A DNA stretch of 64,000 nt, taken from NCBI GenBank assembly GCA_034086985.1, contig JAXDZG010000012.1, positions 186,001 through 250,000 of the forward strand. The letters run 5' to 3'. Position numbers and translations under genes: made by a program. This document shows positions 17,586-25,515 of this stretch, piece by piece. Source of the stretch: Phascolarctobacterium_A sp034086985. Its GTDB lineage: Bacteria; Bacillota; Negativicutes; Acidaminococcales; Acidaminococcaceae. The notes under the pieces were generated by a model. The model was given only the letters and a program-made list of their open reading frames with translations, was not told the origin of the DNA and did no database searches. Within the stretch, counting starts at the first letter, position 1, and every line of letters begins with the position of its first letter.

Positions 17586-18990
17586 AGAAACCTTCATCAA
17601 AAAAGCTCAAGAGATTTGCCGTGCATCCTTCATCGCTTACTTTGTAGAAAATGATTTCCCTAAAAGCTGTAAGGATATGCCGACGGAACGTTTTAAATCC
17701 TTTTGCACTGACAAGCTTCACAGCTGTGTAAATTATGAAGCCTTCATGGACTACCTCATGCCCACGGATTGCTACGAAAAAAGTGCTATTGCAGAAAATA
17801 TCGAGATTCATGTACCCTTTGCTACTGACGAATTATGCGTTATTTTGCTTACCGCAGACATTAATTACCTTGTGGACAATGGCTATGTGATGCAGTTTCA
17901 CTGTCGCACATCCTATGTTGTAGTACAAAGGCAGGGTAAGCTTGATATTTTGCATTTACATTTTGCAATTCCTCATAAGAGTATTCGTAATACTCATTTA
18001 CATGGTCAGCAGGAATGTACCAATCTTCATATCAGTTCCCCCATCAATAACCCTCTCCACGGGGCAGCTACCGCTGCCGGTATGTATTCCCCTAACGGTC
18101 TTATCTTTTATCAGATTTCTGGTAAGGAACGGGTTGGCCTAGTGAATGCCTCGCTGCTTCAGCTTTTAGGCTATGCCAGCAATAAGGATTTATTTGAGTG
18201 TACTCAGGGTAAGCTGGAAAAGCTGGTCATTCCAGAGGATTGGACACTCGTGCGTAGGCACCTTGCCAAGCGAGAGCCAGGAAGCATTTTTACTATCAAT
18301 GCCACCTTTATGCGCAAGGATGGCAGTGCCGTAAAGGTTTTACTCAGGGGCAATTATGTAGAAAACCATAATCACTTTTTCATTCTGAGCCTTACTCCTC
18401 TTTTAGTTCCCGATGAGGAGCTAAGCTATGGTGATTTTACTGAAGAAGAAAAATATGCTGAGGATTATAGTATCCCCTACGAGCTATTCTTAAAAATAGC
18501 CCTAGATATTTTTGTCCAATATGGTCGTCAAAAGGGTATTCCCTATCTTCTGGAGCTTTGCACTGCCGTACTCAACGCTCATAACGGCTGGATTTGTGAT
18601 GCTCGCGACTTAAATAAGCCCTTACAGCTTTTGTCCTTTCATACAGCATCTGGCTATAAAAAGCTGCTACCTATTAACATGCCTTCCCGTTGCTGCTTGT
18701 ATCACTGTCTTGCCTATAATACTAATGCCTTTAATTCCCTAGCAGAAATGCCCGAGCCTCTGCCATCCATTTGCCGCAGTCTGGGCATTTCTTCCTTGAT
18801 GTTTAATGTTATCTCCGTTGCAAATAAAGAAAGCTTTATTCTTTACTTTCTGCGCCAAAAAAACAGCAAGCCCTGGACGGAAAACGAACAAAAAATCATA
18901 TATTATGCAGGCAAAATGTTTGCCCTGCTTTTAGAGGGATACGCTCAGGCTCATCCCTGCCAAGACCAGCTGAGTGGAGGTGTCCAATGA
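17578..18990 (+). CDS. PAS/GAF-like sensory protein without an output domain (first paralogue)
   Basis: A 470-residue soluble protein. The N-terminal 140 residues resemble an NTF2/SnoaL-like fold (low certainty). A PAS domain follows at about residues 160-270 (SPNGLIFYQISG, LLQLLGYASNKDLFE, HLAKREPGSIFTINATFMRKDGS). A GAF-like C-terminal region ends in WTENEQKIIYYAGKMFALLLEGY. No kinase, cyclase, phosphodiesterase or DNA-binding domain is visible. It overlaps nadE by eight bases and the regulator gene by four (ATGA). The gene two places downstream encodes a paralogue with the same architecture. Signal and partner are unknown. Confidence 0.8.
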   Translation: MDKETFIKKAQEICRASFIAYFVENDFPKSCKDMPTERFKSFCTDKLHSCVNYEAFMDYLMPTDCYEKSAIAENIEIHVPFATDELCVILLTADINYLVDNGYVMQFHCRTSYVVVQRQGKLDILHLHFAIPHKSIRNTHLHGQQECTNLHISSPINNPLHGAATAAGMYSPNGLIFYQISGKERVGLVNASLLQLLGYASNKDLFECTQGKLEKLVIPEDWTLVRRHLAKREPGSIFTINATFMRKDGSAVKVLLRGNYVENHNHFFILSLTPLLVPDEELSYGDFTEEEKYAEDYSIPYELFLKIALDIFVQYGRQKGIPYLLELCTAVLNAHNGWICDARDLNKPLQLLSFHTASGYKKLLPINMPSRCCLYHCLAYNTNAFNSLAEMPEPLPSICRSLGISSLMFNVISVANKESFILYFLRQKNSKPWTENEQKIIYYAGKMFALLLEGYAQAHPCQDQLSGGVQ

Positions 18991-19715
18991 CAAAAATTTT
19001 GGTTTATACTTCTGCTGACAGCGGGCTGGAGGATATTTTGGCCTACAGTACCCTTTTTGATTTGAGCTTTCAGTTCTGCCAATCCCCTTCCCAGGTTCTG
19101 GCCAGATATGCCATCTTTAAGCCCCATTGCTTTTTAGTGCAATGCGAAAGCAAGGAAGTGGAAGAGCTCAAGCTAGTCAAAAAGCTTTCCCCTGTATTGC
19201 CTGTTTTTGCTGTTACCTTTAGCACCAATGAAAAGGTTGGCCTAAGGATTTTAGATGGAGGAGCAGATTATTTAGTGCATTTGCCCTGTGGCAGTGTAGA
19301 GCTTTACTACCAGCTTAAAAATTTCCTGCGACTTACAAACCAAGCTAAAATGAAGGATAGCAAAATCATGAATTTAGGGGATCTGCAAATCTTTTTGCAT
19401 AATAATCAAGTTATGCTTAAGGGTAAGCTCGTCCCCTTAACCGCCACTGAGTTCAAGCTTTTATTAGTTTTTGCCCATAATTTAAATAAAATTATCACTA
19501 TCGATAAGCTTTATCAGGATATTTATCCCAATAGTGAAATCAAATACACCAGTCGCGCTCTCAATATGCATATTTCTAATTTGCGTCATAAGCTGCATTT
19601 AGAGGAATTTTCGCCCCTGCGTCTGGAAACACGCCGTGGCAAGGGCTTTGGTATGTTCTATACCCAAGATTATGGTGTAGACACGGACATCCCTGGAGGT
19701 GAACAACTTGATTGA
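18987..19715 (+). CDS. OmpR-type DNA-binding regulator with a degenerate receiver domain
   Basis: The 242-residue protein has a receiver-like N-terminal domain (residues 1-115) and a winged-helix Trans_reg_C domain (about residues 125-228: LTATEFKLLLVFAHN, ALNMHISNLRHKL, LETRRGKGFGMFY). The receiver lacks the acidic pair after strand 1 (TSADSG), the phospho-acceptor Asp after strand 3 (HCFLVQCES) and the conserved Lys after strand 5 (VHLPCG). Phosphorylation is therefore unlikely. It lies between two paralogous PAS/GAF sensors and overlaps both genes. I infer that the sensors control it through protein contact rather than phosphotransfer. Confidence 0.85.
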   Translation: MTKILVYTSADSGLEDILAYSTLFDLSFQFCQSPSQVLARYAIFKPHCFLVQCESKEVEELKLVKKLSPVLPVFAVTFSTNEKVGLRILDGGADYLVHLPCGSVELYYQLKNFLRLTNQAKMKDSKIMNLGDLQIFLHNNQVMLKGKLVPLTATEFKLLLVFAHNLNKIITIDKLYQDIYPNSEIKYTSRALNMHISNLRHKLHLEEFSPLRLETRRGKGFGMFYTQDYGVDTDIPGGEQLD

Positions 19716-21084
19716 TGAAGCTTTTCAGGAACAAGCACGCACAAAAGCTATAGAGGTATTGCACGCTTATTGTCATGAGAATGATATGGAAAAGTGCTTA
19801 AGCTATTTTGCGAAGGAATGCAGCTTTATCGGCTGGGGCTCTAAGGAGCTTTATTTCGATCATGCTGCTCTTGCTGCTACTATCCATGAACGCATGACCA
19901 TGCCCTATTTTTTGGAGCTTAGCAATATTCGTACCGAAATTATTAATGCCACTGCAAATTTTTGCGTAGTTTTATTAACTGCTGATATGGACTACCATGG
20001 GGATAAGGAGCATATTATTCATGAGCTTGAGCGAGCGACCATTGTTTTTCGCAAGGAGCATGACGAAGCCAAGATTGTGTTTTTGCATTCCTCTGCTGCC
20101 AATAAAATCCATTCTTTAGGGAAAATTCTCCCCCTTGAGCATGGTGTTGAGGCCACAAGGCTTTTGACAAAGCTGGAATACGAGCGTTCTATGGCTATTG
20201 ATATGTGTGACCACAGTCCCAATGGGCTTATTTATTGCCTTATAAGCGATCATTATCCCCTTGTTTATGCCAATCAAACCATGTGTAATATTCTAGGCTG
20301 CAAGGATTTTAATGAGCTCATGGAATATACCAAGGGTGAATTGGAATGTACCATTTATCAGGAGGATTTGCTTCCGGTCAAGCGTGCTCTGCTCAGCCAC
20401 ATAAATGGCGTCCCCTACACCATCAATTATCGCATTGTAGCAAAGGATGGCCGCACTAGGTGGGTCACAGAGCGTGGTCAATATATTGTGGATGCTGACA
20501 CCGAAGAGGGTTATTATATTTGCACTATTATTCCCCTGGAGCTGGATCAGGATACTTTAGCCTATGGCAATTTAGTAGATTATAATTATATTAATAATGC
20601 TAAGATTTCTACTGACCTCTTTTTACAGCAGACCCTTGAATACAATGACTTTAGCAATAGACCAGCTGTTTGCCAAAAGCTTTTGCAGCACTGCTGTGAC
20701 ACTCTGCAGGCTTCTGGCGGTGTGGTTGTGCAAATCCAAGGGGATGAGGAAAGACTGGAGCCGGTTTACTATTATGATGCTAAAGGCTTTCCCTTGAGCT
20801 ATTTTCATCATCATTTTACTTGGCAGCATTTTTCGCGATTTTTTAAAGAGGATGGCTTTAGTATTTGTACTGACTATAGAAATATTCCAGGAGCTATTTT
20901 TAATGGTGCTGATGTAAGCCATGTTCGTTCTTCTGTTTCAAAGCTCATCAAGGTTCAAGGGCGTCCATCTTATTTGCTTGCTATCTTTTATCGAGATAAC
21001 AGCCACCTATGGACGGAAAATGAACAGGATATTGTGGAGCAGGCTAGCAAGATTTATAGCTTGCTGCTGGACGAAAGCTTTTAA
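19708..21084 (+). CDS. PAS/GAF-like sensory protein without an output domain (second paralogue)
   Basis: About 458 residues, a paralogue of the protein at 17578-18990. It has the same NTF2-like N-terminal region, a PAS domain (SPNGLIYCLIS, MCNILGCKDFNELMEYTKGELE, IVAKDGRTRWVTERGQY) and a GAF-like end (LWTENEQDIVEQASKIYSLLLDE). The frame opens with a GTG at 19699 inside the ribosome binding site; the TTG at 19708, eight bases after GGAGG, is the better start and leaves an 8-base overlap with the regulator gene. A terminator follows. No catalytic output domain is visible. Confidence 0.8.
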   Translation: MIDEAFQEQARTKAIEVLHAYCHENDMEKCLSYFAKECSFIGWGSKELYFDHAALAATIHERMTMPYFLELSNIRTEIINATANFCVVLLTADMDYHGDKEHIIHELERATIVFRKEHDEAKIVFLHSSAANKIHSLGKILPLEHGVEATRLLTKLEYERSMAIDMCDHSPNGLIYCLISDHYPLVYANQTMCNILGCKDFNELMEYTKGELECTIYQEDLLPVKRALLSHINGVPYTINYRIVAKDGRTRWVTERGQYIVDADTEEGYYICTIIPLELDQDTLAYGNLVDYNYINNAKISTDLFLQQTLEYNDFSNRPAVCQKLLQHCCDTLQASGGVVVQIQGDEERLEPVYYYDAKGFPLSYFHHHFTWQHFSRFFKEDGFSICTDYRNIPGAIFNGADVSHVRSSVSKLIKVQGRPSYLLAIFYRDNSHLWTENEQDIVEQASKIYSLLLDESF

Positions 21085-21113
21085 GGTAAGCGATAATTTT
21101 TGGAGAATAAAAG

Positions 21114-21147
21114 AAGCCATGCACTGCTAGGGTGTATGGCTTTTTTA
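21114..21147 (+). terminator. Terminator after the sensor/regulator operon
   Basis: AAGCCATGCAC and GTGTATGGCTT form an 11-bp stem (one G-U-type pair) with a 7-base loop, followed by TTTT. Confidence 0.8.
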
Positions 21148-21231
21148 CTGCTTTATATTTATATTATATGGTCCATTGATAAATAGTATTCTAAAGCATA
21201 CCTATATTTCACAAGTATCTATAAACCGATA

Positions 21232-21261
21232 TTGACGAAAATGATGACTGAGGAGTATAAT
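21232..21261 (+). promoter_or_regulatory. Promoter of pilin-like gene 1
   Basis: TTGACG (21232-21237) and TATAAT (21256-21261) with an 18-base spacer that ends in GGAG. The same arrangement precedes the next two pilin-like genes. Confidence 0.8.
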
Positions 21262-21305
21262 GATATTAACAGTGAATTTTGATTTTTTACATAGAGGTGA
21301 CGAGT

Positions 21306-22016
21306 ATGTTTTTGCGTAAGCTGGGTAAGCGTGGCGTGGCCATGACGGAATATGCTGTTTTGTTGGCTTTTATTGCTGCTATCGGTGGGTCTTTTGCTAG
21401 TGATAATGGGCTAAGTGCGTCCATTACTAACGCTGTTTCTAAGGCAGCAAGTGCTATTGGTCTTGTTTCTGAAACAGATGGACTCCATGCACTTAGAGTT
21501 GATAGTTCCATAGACTCTAAGTTTCGTGATTTTTTAGAAAAGCAAACAGGAATAATGTATAAACATGCTAAGGGACTAATAGAAAAAAAAGGTGGCACAG
21601 AGCTTCTAGCTGTAGAGATGAATATGTCTGGAACTATGAATGGAATTTGGTACAAGGATAGCGAAGGTAATATTAAAAGTACTACAAGTTGTGATATAGG
21701 TAATCTAAATAAGGCTTACGATGAAGCTTGGGATGGTAATCCCTATTGTGCTACATTTGACGCTGCTTATAGACCATCTGAATTAAATAATTCTTCTATG
21801 TATGTTGCCTATGATAAATATGGTAATGTCGTTAAGGAGCGTAGCGAAATTGCTGATAAAACGACTTCAATTTATGCTACAAATAAAGACACCATAAAAT
21901 ATGAAGATAATACTACATTTGGTAAGTTTCAAGAAACTACCCACTTAGAGTACGATGACTCAAAAGGTGGTTTTTACGCTAGTGAGGTTTATAATAAAAA
22001 AAATCTAGTTCAATGA
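21306..22016 (+). CDS. Flp/type IV pilin-like protein with a long C-terminal domain (copy 1)
   Basis: The 236-residue protein starts with a short basic leader, then KRG followed by VAMTEYAVLLAF and a hydrophobic stretch. This matches the Flp prepilin pattern: cleavage after Gly, Glu at +5 and Tyr at +6. True Flp pilins are very small; here about 190 residues of AT-rich, otherwise unrecognised sequence follow. The first 40 residues are almost identical to the next two genes, while the rest has diverged, apart from a weak YDKYGNVV-type motif. The start at 21306 is preceded by GAGGTGA; the frame also opens at 21279. Probably a secreted surface pilin or pseudopilin. Confidence 0.75.
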   Translation: MFLRKLGKRGVAMTEYAVLLAFIAAIGGSFASDNGLSASITNAVSKAASAIGLVSETDGLHALRVDSSIDSKFRDFLEKQTGIMYKHAKGLIEKKGGTELLAVEMNMSGTMNGIWYKDSEGNIKSTTSCDIGNLNKAYDEAWDGNPYCATFDAAYRPSELNNSSMYVAYDKYGNVVKERSEIADKTTSIYATNKDTIKYEDNTTFGKFQETTHLEYDDSKGGFYASEVYNKKNLVQ

Positions 22017-22051
22017 TATCATTTTTCTCTTAAACTTATGAGATTAAGTAA

Positions 22052-22096
22052 CTCCATCCTCTGTCTTACTGATAGCGGGATGGAGTTCTTTATTTT
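22052..22096 (+). terminator. Terminator after pilin-like gene 1
   Basis: AACTCCATCC and GGATGGAGTT form a 10-bp stem with a loop of about 20 bases, followed by a T-rich stretch. The same stem recurs after genes 2 and 3. Confidence 0.75.
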
Positions 22097-22138
22097 GAAG
22101 AGAATTTTTAACCAAAACATAGACTGTAAAAAAGTAAG

Positions 22139-22168
22139 TTGACTATTATAATTCCATAGGAGTATAAT
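22139..22168 (+). promoter_or_regulatory. Promoter of pilin-like gene 2
   Basis: TTGACT (22139-22144) and TATAAT (22163-22168), with an 18-base spacer ending in GGAG as in copy 1. Confidence 0.8.
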
Positions 22169-22209
22169 AATTTTATAAATAGTGTGTATTTTTCGAAGAG
22201 GTGAACGAA

Positions 22210-22866
22210 ATGTTTTTGCGTAAGCTGGGTAAGCGTGGCGTGGCCATGACGGAGTATGCTGTTTTGTTGGCGTTCGTTGCTGCTATCGGTGGGTCTTTTG
22301 CTAGTGATAATGGGCTCGGACAAAGTATTATCAATGCTATTACTGGTGCCAAAAATGCTATTACCGATGCGGGGACTAATAAAGCTAAGGTTAATAGGGC
22401 TCCTGTAATGGATCAAGACGCTGAACAGTTTCAGGGTATTATGACTAGTATCGTTGATGGTATTTATGAGGCTTATTTAGATAAAGACATTAAAATCAAT
22501 AGCTTTAGGATTGATGCAAATGGTCAGATTAAAGACATCAAGTATTGGGATGAAAATGGTAATACCAAATCTTTAGCTGCGGATAAATATTTAGAGAATA
22601 AAAATTATAGCAGCATTCTTGATGGATCTGGTTATACCTTTGCTAAGCATGGCGGCGAAGAGACTTATTTATACTACAACCAAGAAGGTAAGCTTGTAAT
22701 GCCTGATACAACTAATTCAGTAACCGGTAATGCTTGGCCTAAAGTTGTACTTAAAGATACTTCTAATGATAAAGATATCTGGATTGCAGGTAAAGGTCTT
22801 GATGCTAATGGTTCGGTAATCGAAACAAGCAATAAAGATTCTTATATGTATGTACATAATTATTAA
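22210..22866 (+). CDS. Flp/type IV pilin-like protein with a long C-terminal domain (copy 2)
   Basis: A 218-residue paralogue of the preceding gene. The N-terminal 36 residues (MFLRKLGKRG, then VAMTEYAVLLAF) are nearly unchanged. The ectodomain shares only scattered features: GIYEAY, KYWDENGN and YYNQEGKLV, the last matching the YDKYGNVV and FSPDGKIV motifs of the other copies. The start at 22210 follows GAGGTGAACGAA; a GTG at 22201 lies in the ribosome binding site. Its own promoter and terminator make it a separate transcription unit. Confidence 0.75.
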   Translation: MFLRKLGKRGVAMTEYAVLLAFVAAIGGSFASDNGLGQSIINAITGAKNAITDAGTNKAKVNRAPVMDQDAEQFQGIMTSIVDGIYEAYLDKDIKINSFRIDANGQIKDIKYWDENGNTKSLAADKYLENKNYSSILDGSGYTFAKHGGEETYLYYNQEGKLVMPDTTNSVTGNAWPKVVLKDTSNDKDIWIAGKGLDANGSVIETSNKDSYMYVHNY

Positions 22867-22872
22867 TATGAT

Positions 22873-22922
22873 AACAACTCCATCACCCTATCGTGATTGA
22901 TAGCGAGATGGAGCTTTTTTTA
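22873..22922 (+). terminator. Terminator after pilin-like gene 2
   Basis: ACTCCATC and GATGGAG(C) pair across a loop of about 25 bases and are followed by seven T. The stem is the same as in the terminators of copies 1 and 3. Confidence 0.75.
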
Positions 22923-23037
22923 GATATTCTCCAAAAAGCATCACAAAATGAGATTAAGTTATGAAAATCCCAAGCCTTTTATGTTATAATCGCCTCGTTA
23001 TAAGTCTTTTGCAACAAGAAATAATTATCCTAAAACA

Positions 23038-23067
23038 TTGACAATTTGCTTTCGCTGGCAGTATAAT
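23038..23067 (+). promoter_or_regulatory. Promoter of pilin-like gene 3
   Basis: Consensus TTGACA (23038-23043) and TATAAT (23062-23067) with an 18-base spacer, matching the layout of copies 1 and 2. Confidence 0.82.
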
Positions 23068-23109
23068 ATTATTAGCAATATTTTAGAATTTTTTGAAGAG
23101 GTGAAGAAT

Positions 23110-23769
23110 ATGTTGCTGAAGAAGTTAGGTAAACGTGGCGTAGCTATGACGGAATATGCTATTTTGTTAGCATTTGTCGCTGCTGTAGCTGGCTCCTTCA
23201 CCTCAGATAACGGCCTCGCCTCCTCTATCAAAGACGCTGTGGGCAAGGCTGAGAATGCGATTAACCTCGCGATGGGTAAGCCAGCTTATCGATATAATAC
23301 TCCACTTGTTGAATCAGACAAGCAGTATCAAGCTCTCATGGACTCGGTAATTAATGGTATTTATGATTCTTTTAGCACCTCTGAGAGACCATTATGCGGA
23401 TTGTGGATTAAGAGTGATGGTACTATAACCGGCTATTCTCTTTATGCTAATTCTGAAGGCGGAAGAGTAGCTTCTTATAGAACATCGGGTAATCAAGCTG
23501 AAGTTGGGTTTGCAAATCAGTTTTGTACAGATGGATTTAGTTTCGGTGGAGGAGATACTCATTTGATGTTTTCTCCAGATGGTAAGATTGTTAGTAGTAA
23601 TATTGGTTCTGGTCAGAACGGAGGCTGTAATGATATAAACTCAGTTAGTAGAGTTTATGTTAAAGATAGCGACGGCAATAAGATAAAGCTCTATTACAAC
23701 AGAGTAGAGCAAAACTTTAGCAGTGAGTCTGGTTATTGGAATAAAGGTATTACTGAAGATACTCCTTAA
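23110..23769 (+). CDS. Flp/type IV pilin-like protein with a long C-terminal domain (copy 3)
   Basis: A 219-residue paralogue. It begins MLLKKLGKRG, then VAMTEYAILLAFVAAVAGSF, with the Gly-cleavage, Glu+5 and Tyr+6 pattern. The ectodomain is again different (YQALMDSVINGIYDSF, FSPDGKIV) and contains two cysteines that could pair. GAGGTGA precedes the ATG. It is followed by two hairpins with the shared CTCCATC stem. The assembly machinery is not adjacent; a TadG-like protein lies 18 kb away. Confidence 0.75.
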   Translation: MLLKKLGKRGVAMTEYAILLAFVAAVAGSFTSDNGLASSIKDAVGKAENAINLAMGKPAYRYNTPLVESDKQYQALMDSVINGIYDSFSTSERPLCGLWIKSDGTITGYSLYANSEGGRVASYRTSGNQAEVGFANQFCTDGFSFGGGDTHLMFSPDGKIVSSNIGSGQNGGCNDINSVSRVYVKDSDGNKIKLYYNRVEQNFSSESGYWNKGITEDTP

Positions 23770-23821
23770 AATTTTCAATTGAGATCTTATTTGAGTAATA
23801 AACTACCATATGTACAACAAA

Positions 23822-23868
23822 AAACTCCATCCCCTATCCTAACAGATGGTGAGATGGAGTTTTTTTGA
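23822..23868 (+). terminator. Terminator after pilin-like gene 3
   Basis: AAACTCCATC and GATGGAGTTT form a 10-bp stem followed by a T run. It is the third copy of the shared CTCCATC hairpin. Confidence 0.78.
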
Positions 23869-23892
23869 TGTGTCTGTAATATGTTTCTATAA

Positions 23893-23942
23893 AAAAGAAA
23901 TCTCCATCCCTAAACTTGGCAGGTGCGGGATGGAGTCTCTTT
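23893..23942. repeat. Fourth CTCCATCCC hairpin, between the pilin cluster and the toxin gene
   Basis: TCTCCATCCC and GGGATGGAGTC pair around a loop of about 17 bases. It lies between convergent genes and could end transcription from either side, although the T run on the plus strand is weak (TCTCTTTAA). Confidence 0.6.
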
Positions 23943-23944
23943 AA

Positions 23945-24355
23945 CTAAGCAAATTGACTATAAAACGCCTCACTACTAATTACCTTGGTTGTAGCGTGAG
24001 AAAAATCCTTAATATTATCTGTAACCAAAAAATCAGCAGCTACTTCAAGAGCGCACATATCCTGCAGGCAATCCTCAAAATCCTTAAAATCAACCCTATC
24101 AAGAGCTCTCTGTACTTCATCATGGCTAGTGCATGTAACCTTAACGATTGTCAGTAACTGCCTTAAAATATTTCTCCTCTCTACATCTGGTAATTTTCTC
24201 AACATATACCATATGATAGACACAGTATGAAATGCAATATAACCGGATACAACATTATCTGCGCACTTCTGAAGAATAAACTCCGCATACTTATAGCCAG
24301 GTTCTCTATGGAAAAAGTAATTAAGTAGGATATTGGCATCAATTAGTATTACCAT
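23945..24355 (-). CDS. PIN-domain toxin (VapC-like)
   Basis: The 136-residue protein has the PIN nuclease layout: first Asp in ILIDANILLNYF (residues 3-14), central acidic DFKDFEDCLQ near residue 90, and LVTDNIKDF near residue 113. PIN toxins cleave RNA. The pattern fits the PIN_3 group. It overlaps the upstream small gene by 17 bases, as is usual for toxin-antitoxin pairs. It is AT-rich like the adjoining pilin genes and faces them. Confidence 0.85.
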   Translation of the reverse strand: MVILIDANILLNYFFHREPGYKYAEFILQKCADNVVSGYIAFHTVSIIWYMLRKLPDVERRNILRQLLTIVKVTCTSHDEVQRALDRVDFKDFEDCLQDMCALEVAADFLVTDNIKDFSHATTKVISSEAFYSQFA

Positions 24356-24593
24356 ATTTTAATTCCATAGCCTCCCTATATTCTCCCTCTGGATCATAAT
24401 CAGATGGAAAGTATTTCTTTATTCTATCAACAGAAGCTTGCAGTTCATTGAAAGCCTGTAGCTTTGGATTTTGCCGATAAGTTTTGGGTTCGTTTTCAGG
24501 TAATAACCTATCAATTATAATCATAAGGAATTCTATATCATCATTAGACAATCTATTCACTTTATTAATTATAATCTTTTGAAGTTCTGTCAT
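24339..24593 (-). CDS. Probable antitoxin of the PIN toxin
   Basis: An 84-residue acidic/basic helical protein (MTELQKIIINKVNRLSNDDIEFL..., ending EYREAMELKYGNTN) with no recognised DNA-binding motif. The frame opens upstream to 24677, but the ATG at 24593, preceded by a GGTGAG-type site, fits better. The antitoxin role is inferred from its position directly upstream of, and overlapping, the PIN gene. Confidence 0.7.
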   Translation of the reverse strand: MTELQKIIINKVNRLSNDDIEFLMIIIDRLLPENEPKTYRQNPKLQAFNELQASVDRIKKYFPSDYDPEGEYREAMELKYGNTN

Positions 24594-24698
24594 ATAACTC
24601 ACCACCTTATCCTTATTATAACATTTCGTACTTACTTTTACTAGTGAATAATAAGTTAACTTTTCTTTCTCAATCAAAGTTAAAATTATTCCAAATCC

Positions 24699-25415
24699 TT
24701 ACTCCTCTACCTCGTCGTAGAGAGCCTTCACAGTGGCGTCCACGAGGGCGCCAATGCTGGAAACACTGCGCTCTTGAGGCAGGCCGCTGGCGTCGTAGCC
24801 CAGCGGCAGCTCCGTGCAGGCTGTCATCACAGGCACATCGTGTTCACGCCACAGCTCCTCTACCAGCTGGCGCATAACTGCGCCTGCTTCGACGAGCTTA
24901 TTGGCCTTCACCAGATTGATCACCTGCTGGGACGCATCGCTTTGCTCCTCGTTGGGGATGAACAGCCTTAGGCTATGCTTATCCGCGCAAGCTTGGTACA
25001 ATCCGCAGGCTCTAGTGCCCTTGGTAGAAAGCATCCACGCGCCGTTAGGCGCGATGGCCTTAGTAGCCAGCACAGTGGACTCCACAATGTGCACCAAAGG
25101 CACAGGCAGCTCATCGACGAATTGGTCGATGAAATAATGGGCCGTGTTGCAGGGCACAGCCAGTACATCCGCACCCATGTCGCACAGCTTCAGCAAATCT
25201 TCCTTTAGCTTAGGCAAGGGGCTGGGACCGAGACCGCAAATAGCGGTGCCGCGGTCGGGGATTTCGCAATCCGCAAGCATATACACTACAGGATGCTCCT
25301 GGTCGATGGACGCAGGACATTTAGCCGCCAGCTGGCGCAAAAACTCTGCGCTGGCAGCGGGGCCTAGCCCGCCTAGAACACCTAATTTTTTACCATTTTT
25401 GATGTATTTTGTCAT
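24699..25415 (-). CDS. Aspartate/glutamate racemase family protein
   Basis: The 238-residue protein has the family fold start KLGVLGGLGPAASAEF and the two catalytic cysteines in AVPCNTAHYF near residue 91 and MTACTELPLGY near residue 203. Such enzymes interconvert L- and D-aspartate or glutamate for peptidoglycan or signalling; the substrate cannot be told from sequence. Its ribosome binding site (GAGGA) is the end of the hairpin repeat at 25422-25468. GC content is higher than in the toxin and pilin genes nearby. Confidence 0.88.
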   Translation of the reverse strand: MTKYIKNGKKLGVLGGLGPAASAEFLRQLAAKCPASIDQEHPVVYMLADCEIPDRGTAICGLGPSPLPKLKEDLLKLCDMGADVLAVPCNTAHYFIDQFVDELPVPLVHIVESTVLATKAIAPNGAWMLSTKGTRACGLYQACADKHSLRLFIPNEEQSDASQQVINLVKANKLVEAGAVMRQLVEELWREHDVPVMTACTELPLGYDASGLPQERSVSSIGALVDATVKALYDEVEE

Positions 25416-25421
25416 GATTTT

Positions 25422-25468
25422 AATTCCTCAGTCACCTACGGTGACAGCTCCCTTTTAAAAGGGAGCCT
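25422..25468 (-). repeat. Dispersed double-hairpin repeat, copy 1
   Basis: On the minus strand it reads GGCTCCC(ttttaaaa)GGGAGCT, then GTCAC(cgtag)GTGAC, then TGAGGAATT. It shares both ends with the copy at 30929-30993. The terminal GAGGA acts as the ribosome binding site of the racemase gene. Confidence 0.75.
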
Positions 25469-25515
25469 TCCTTCAAATTAAGTTTATAAAAAAAGCCATC
25501 TTCAAATGCTACAGC

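Noticed and set aside
18987..19715. Classical two-component response regulator
   Set aside because: The receiver lacks the phosphorylation-site Asp and partner residues, and no histidine kinase is encoded nearby.
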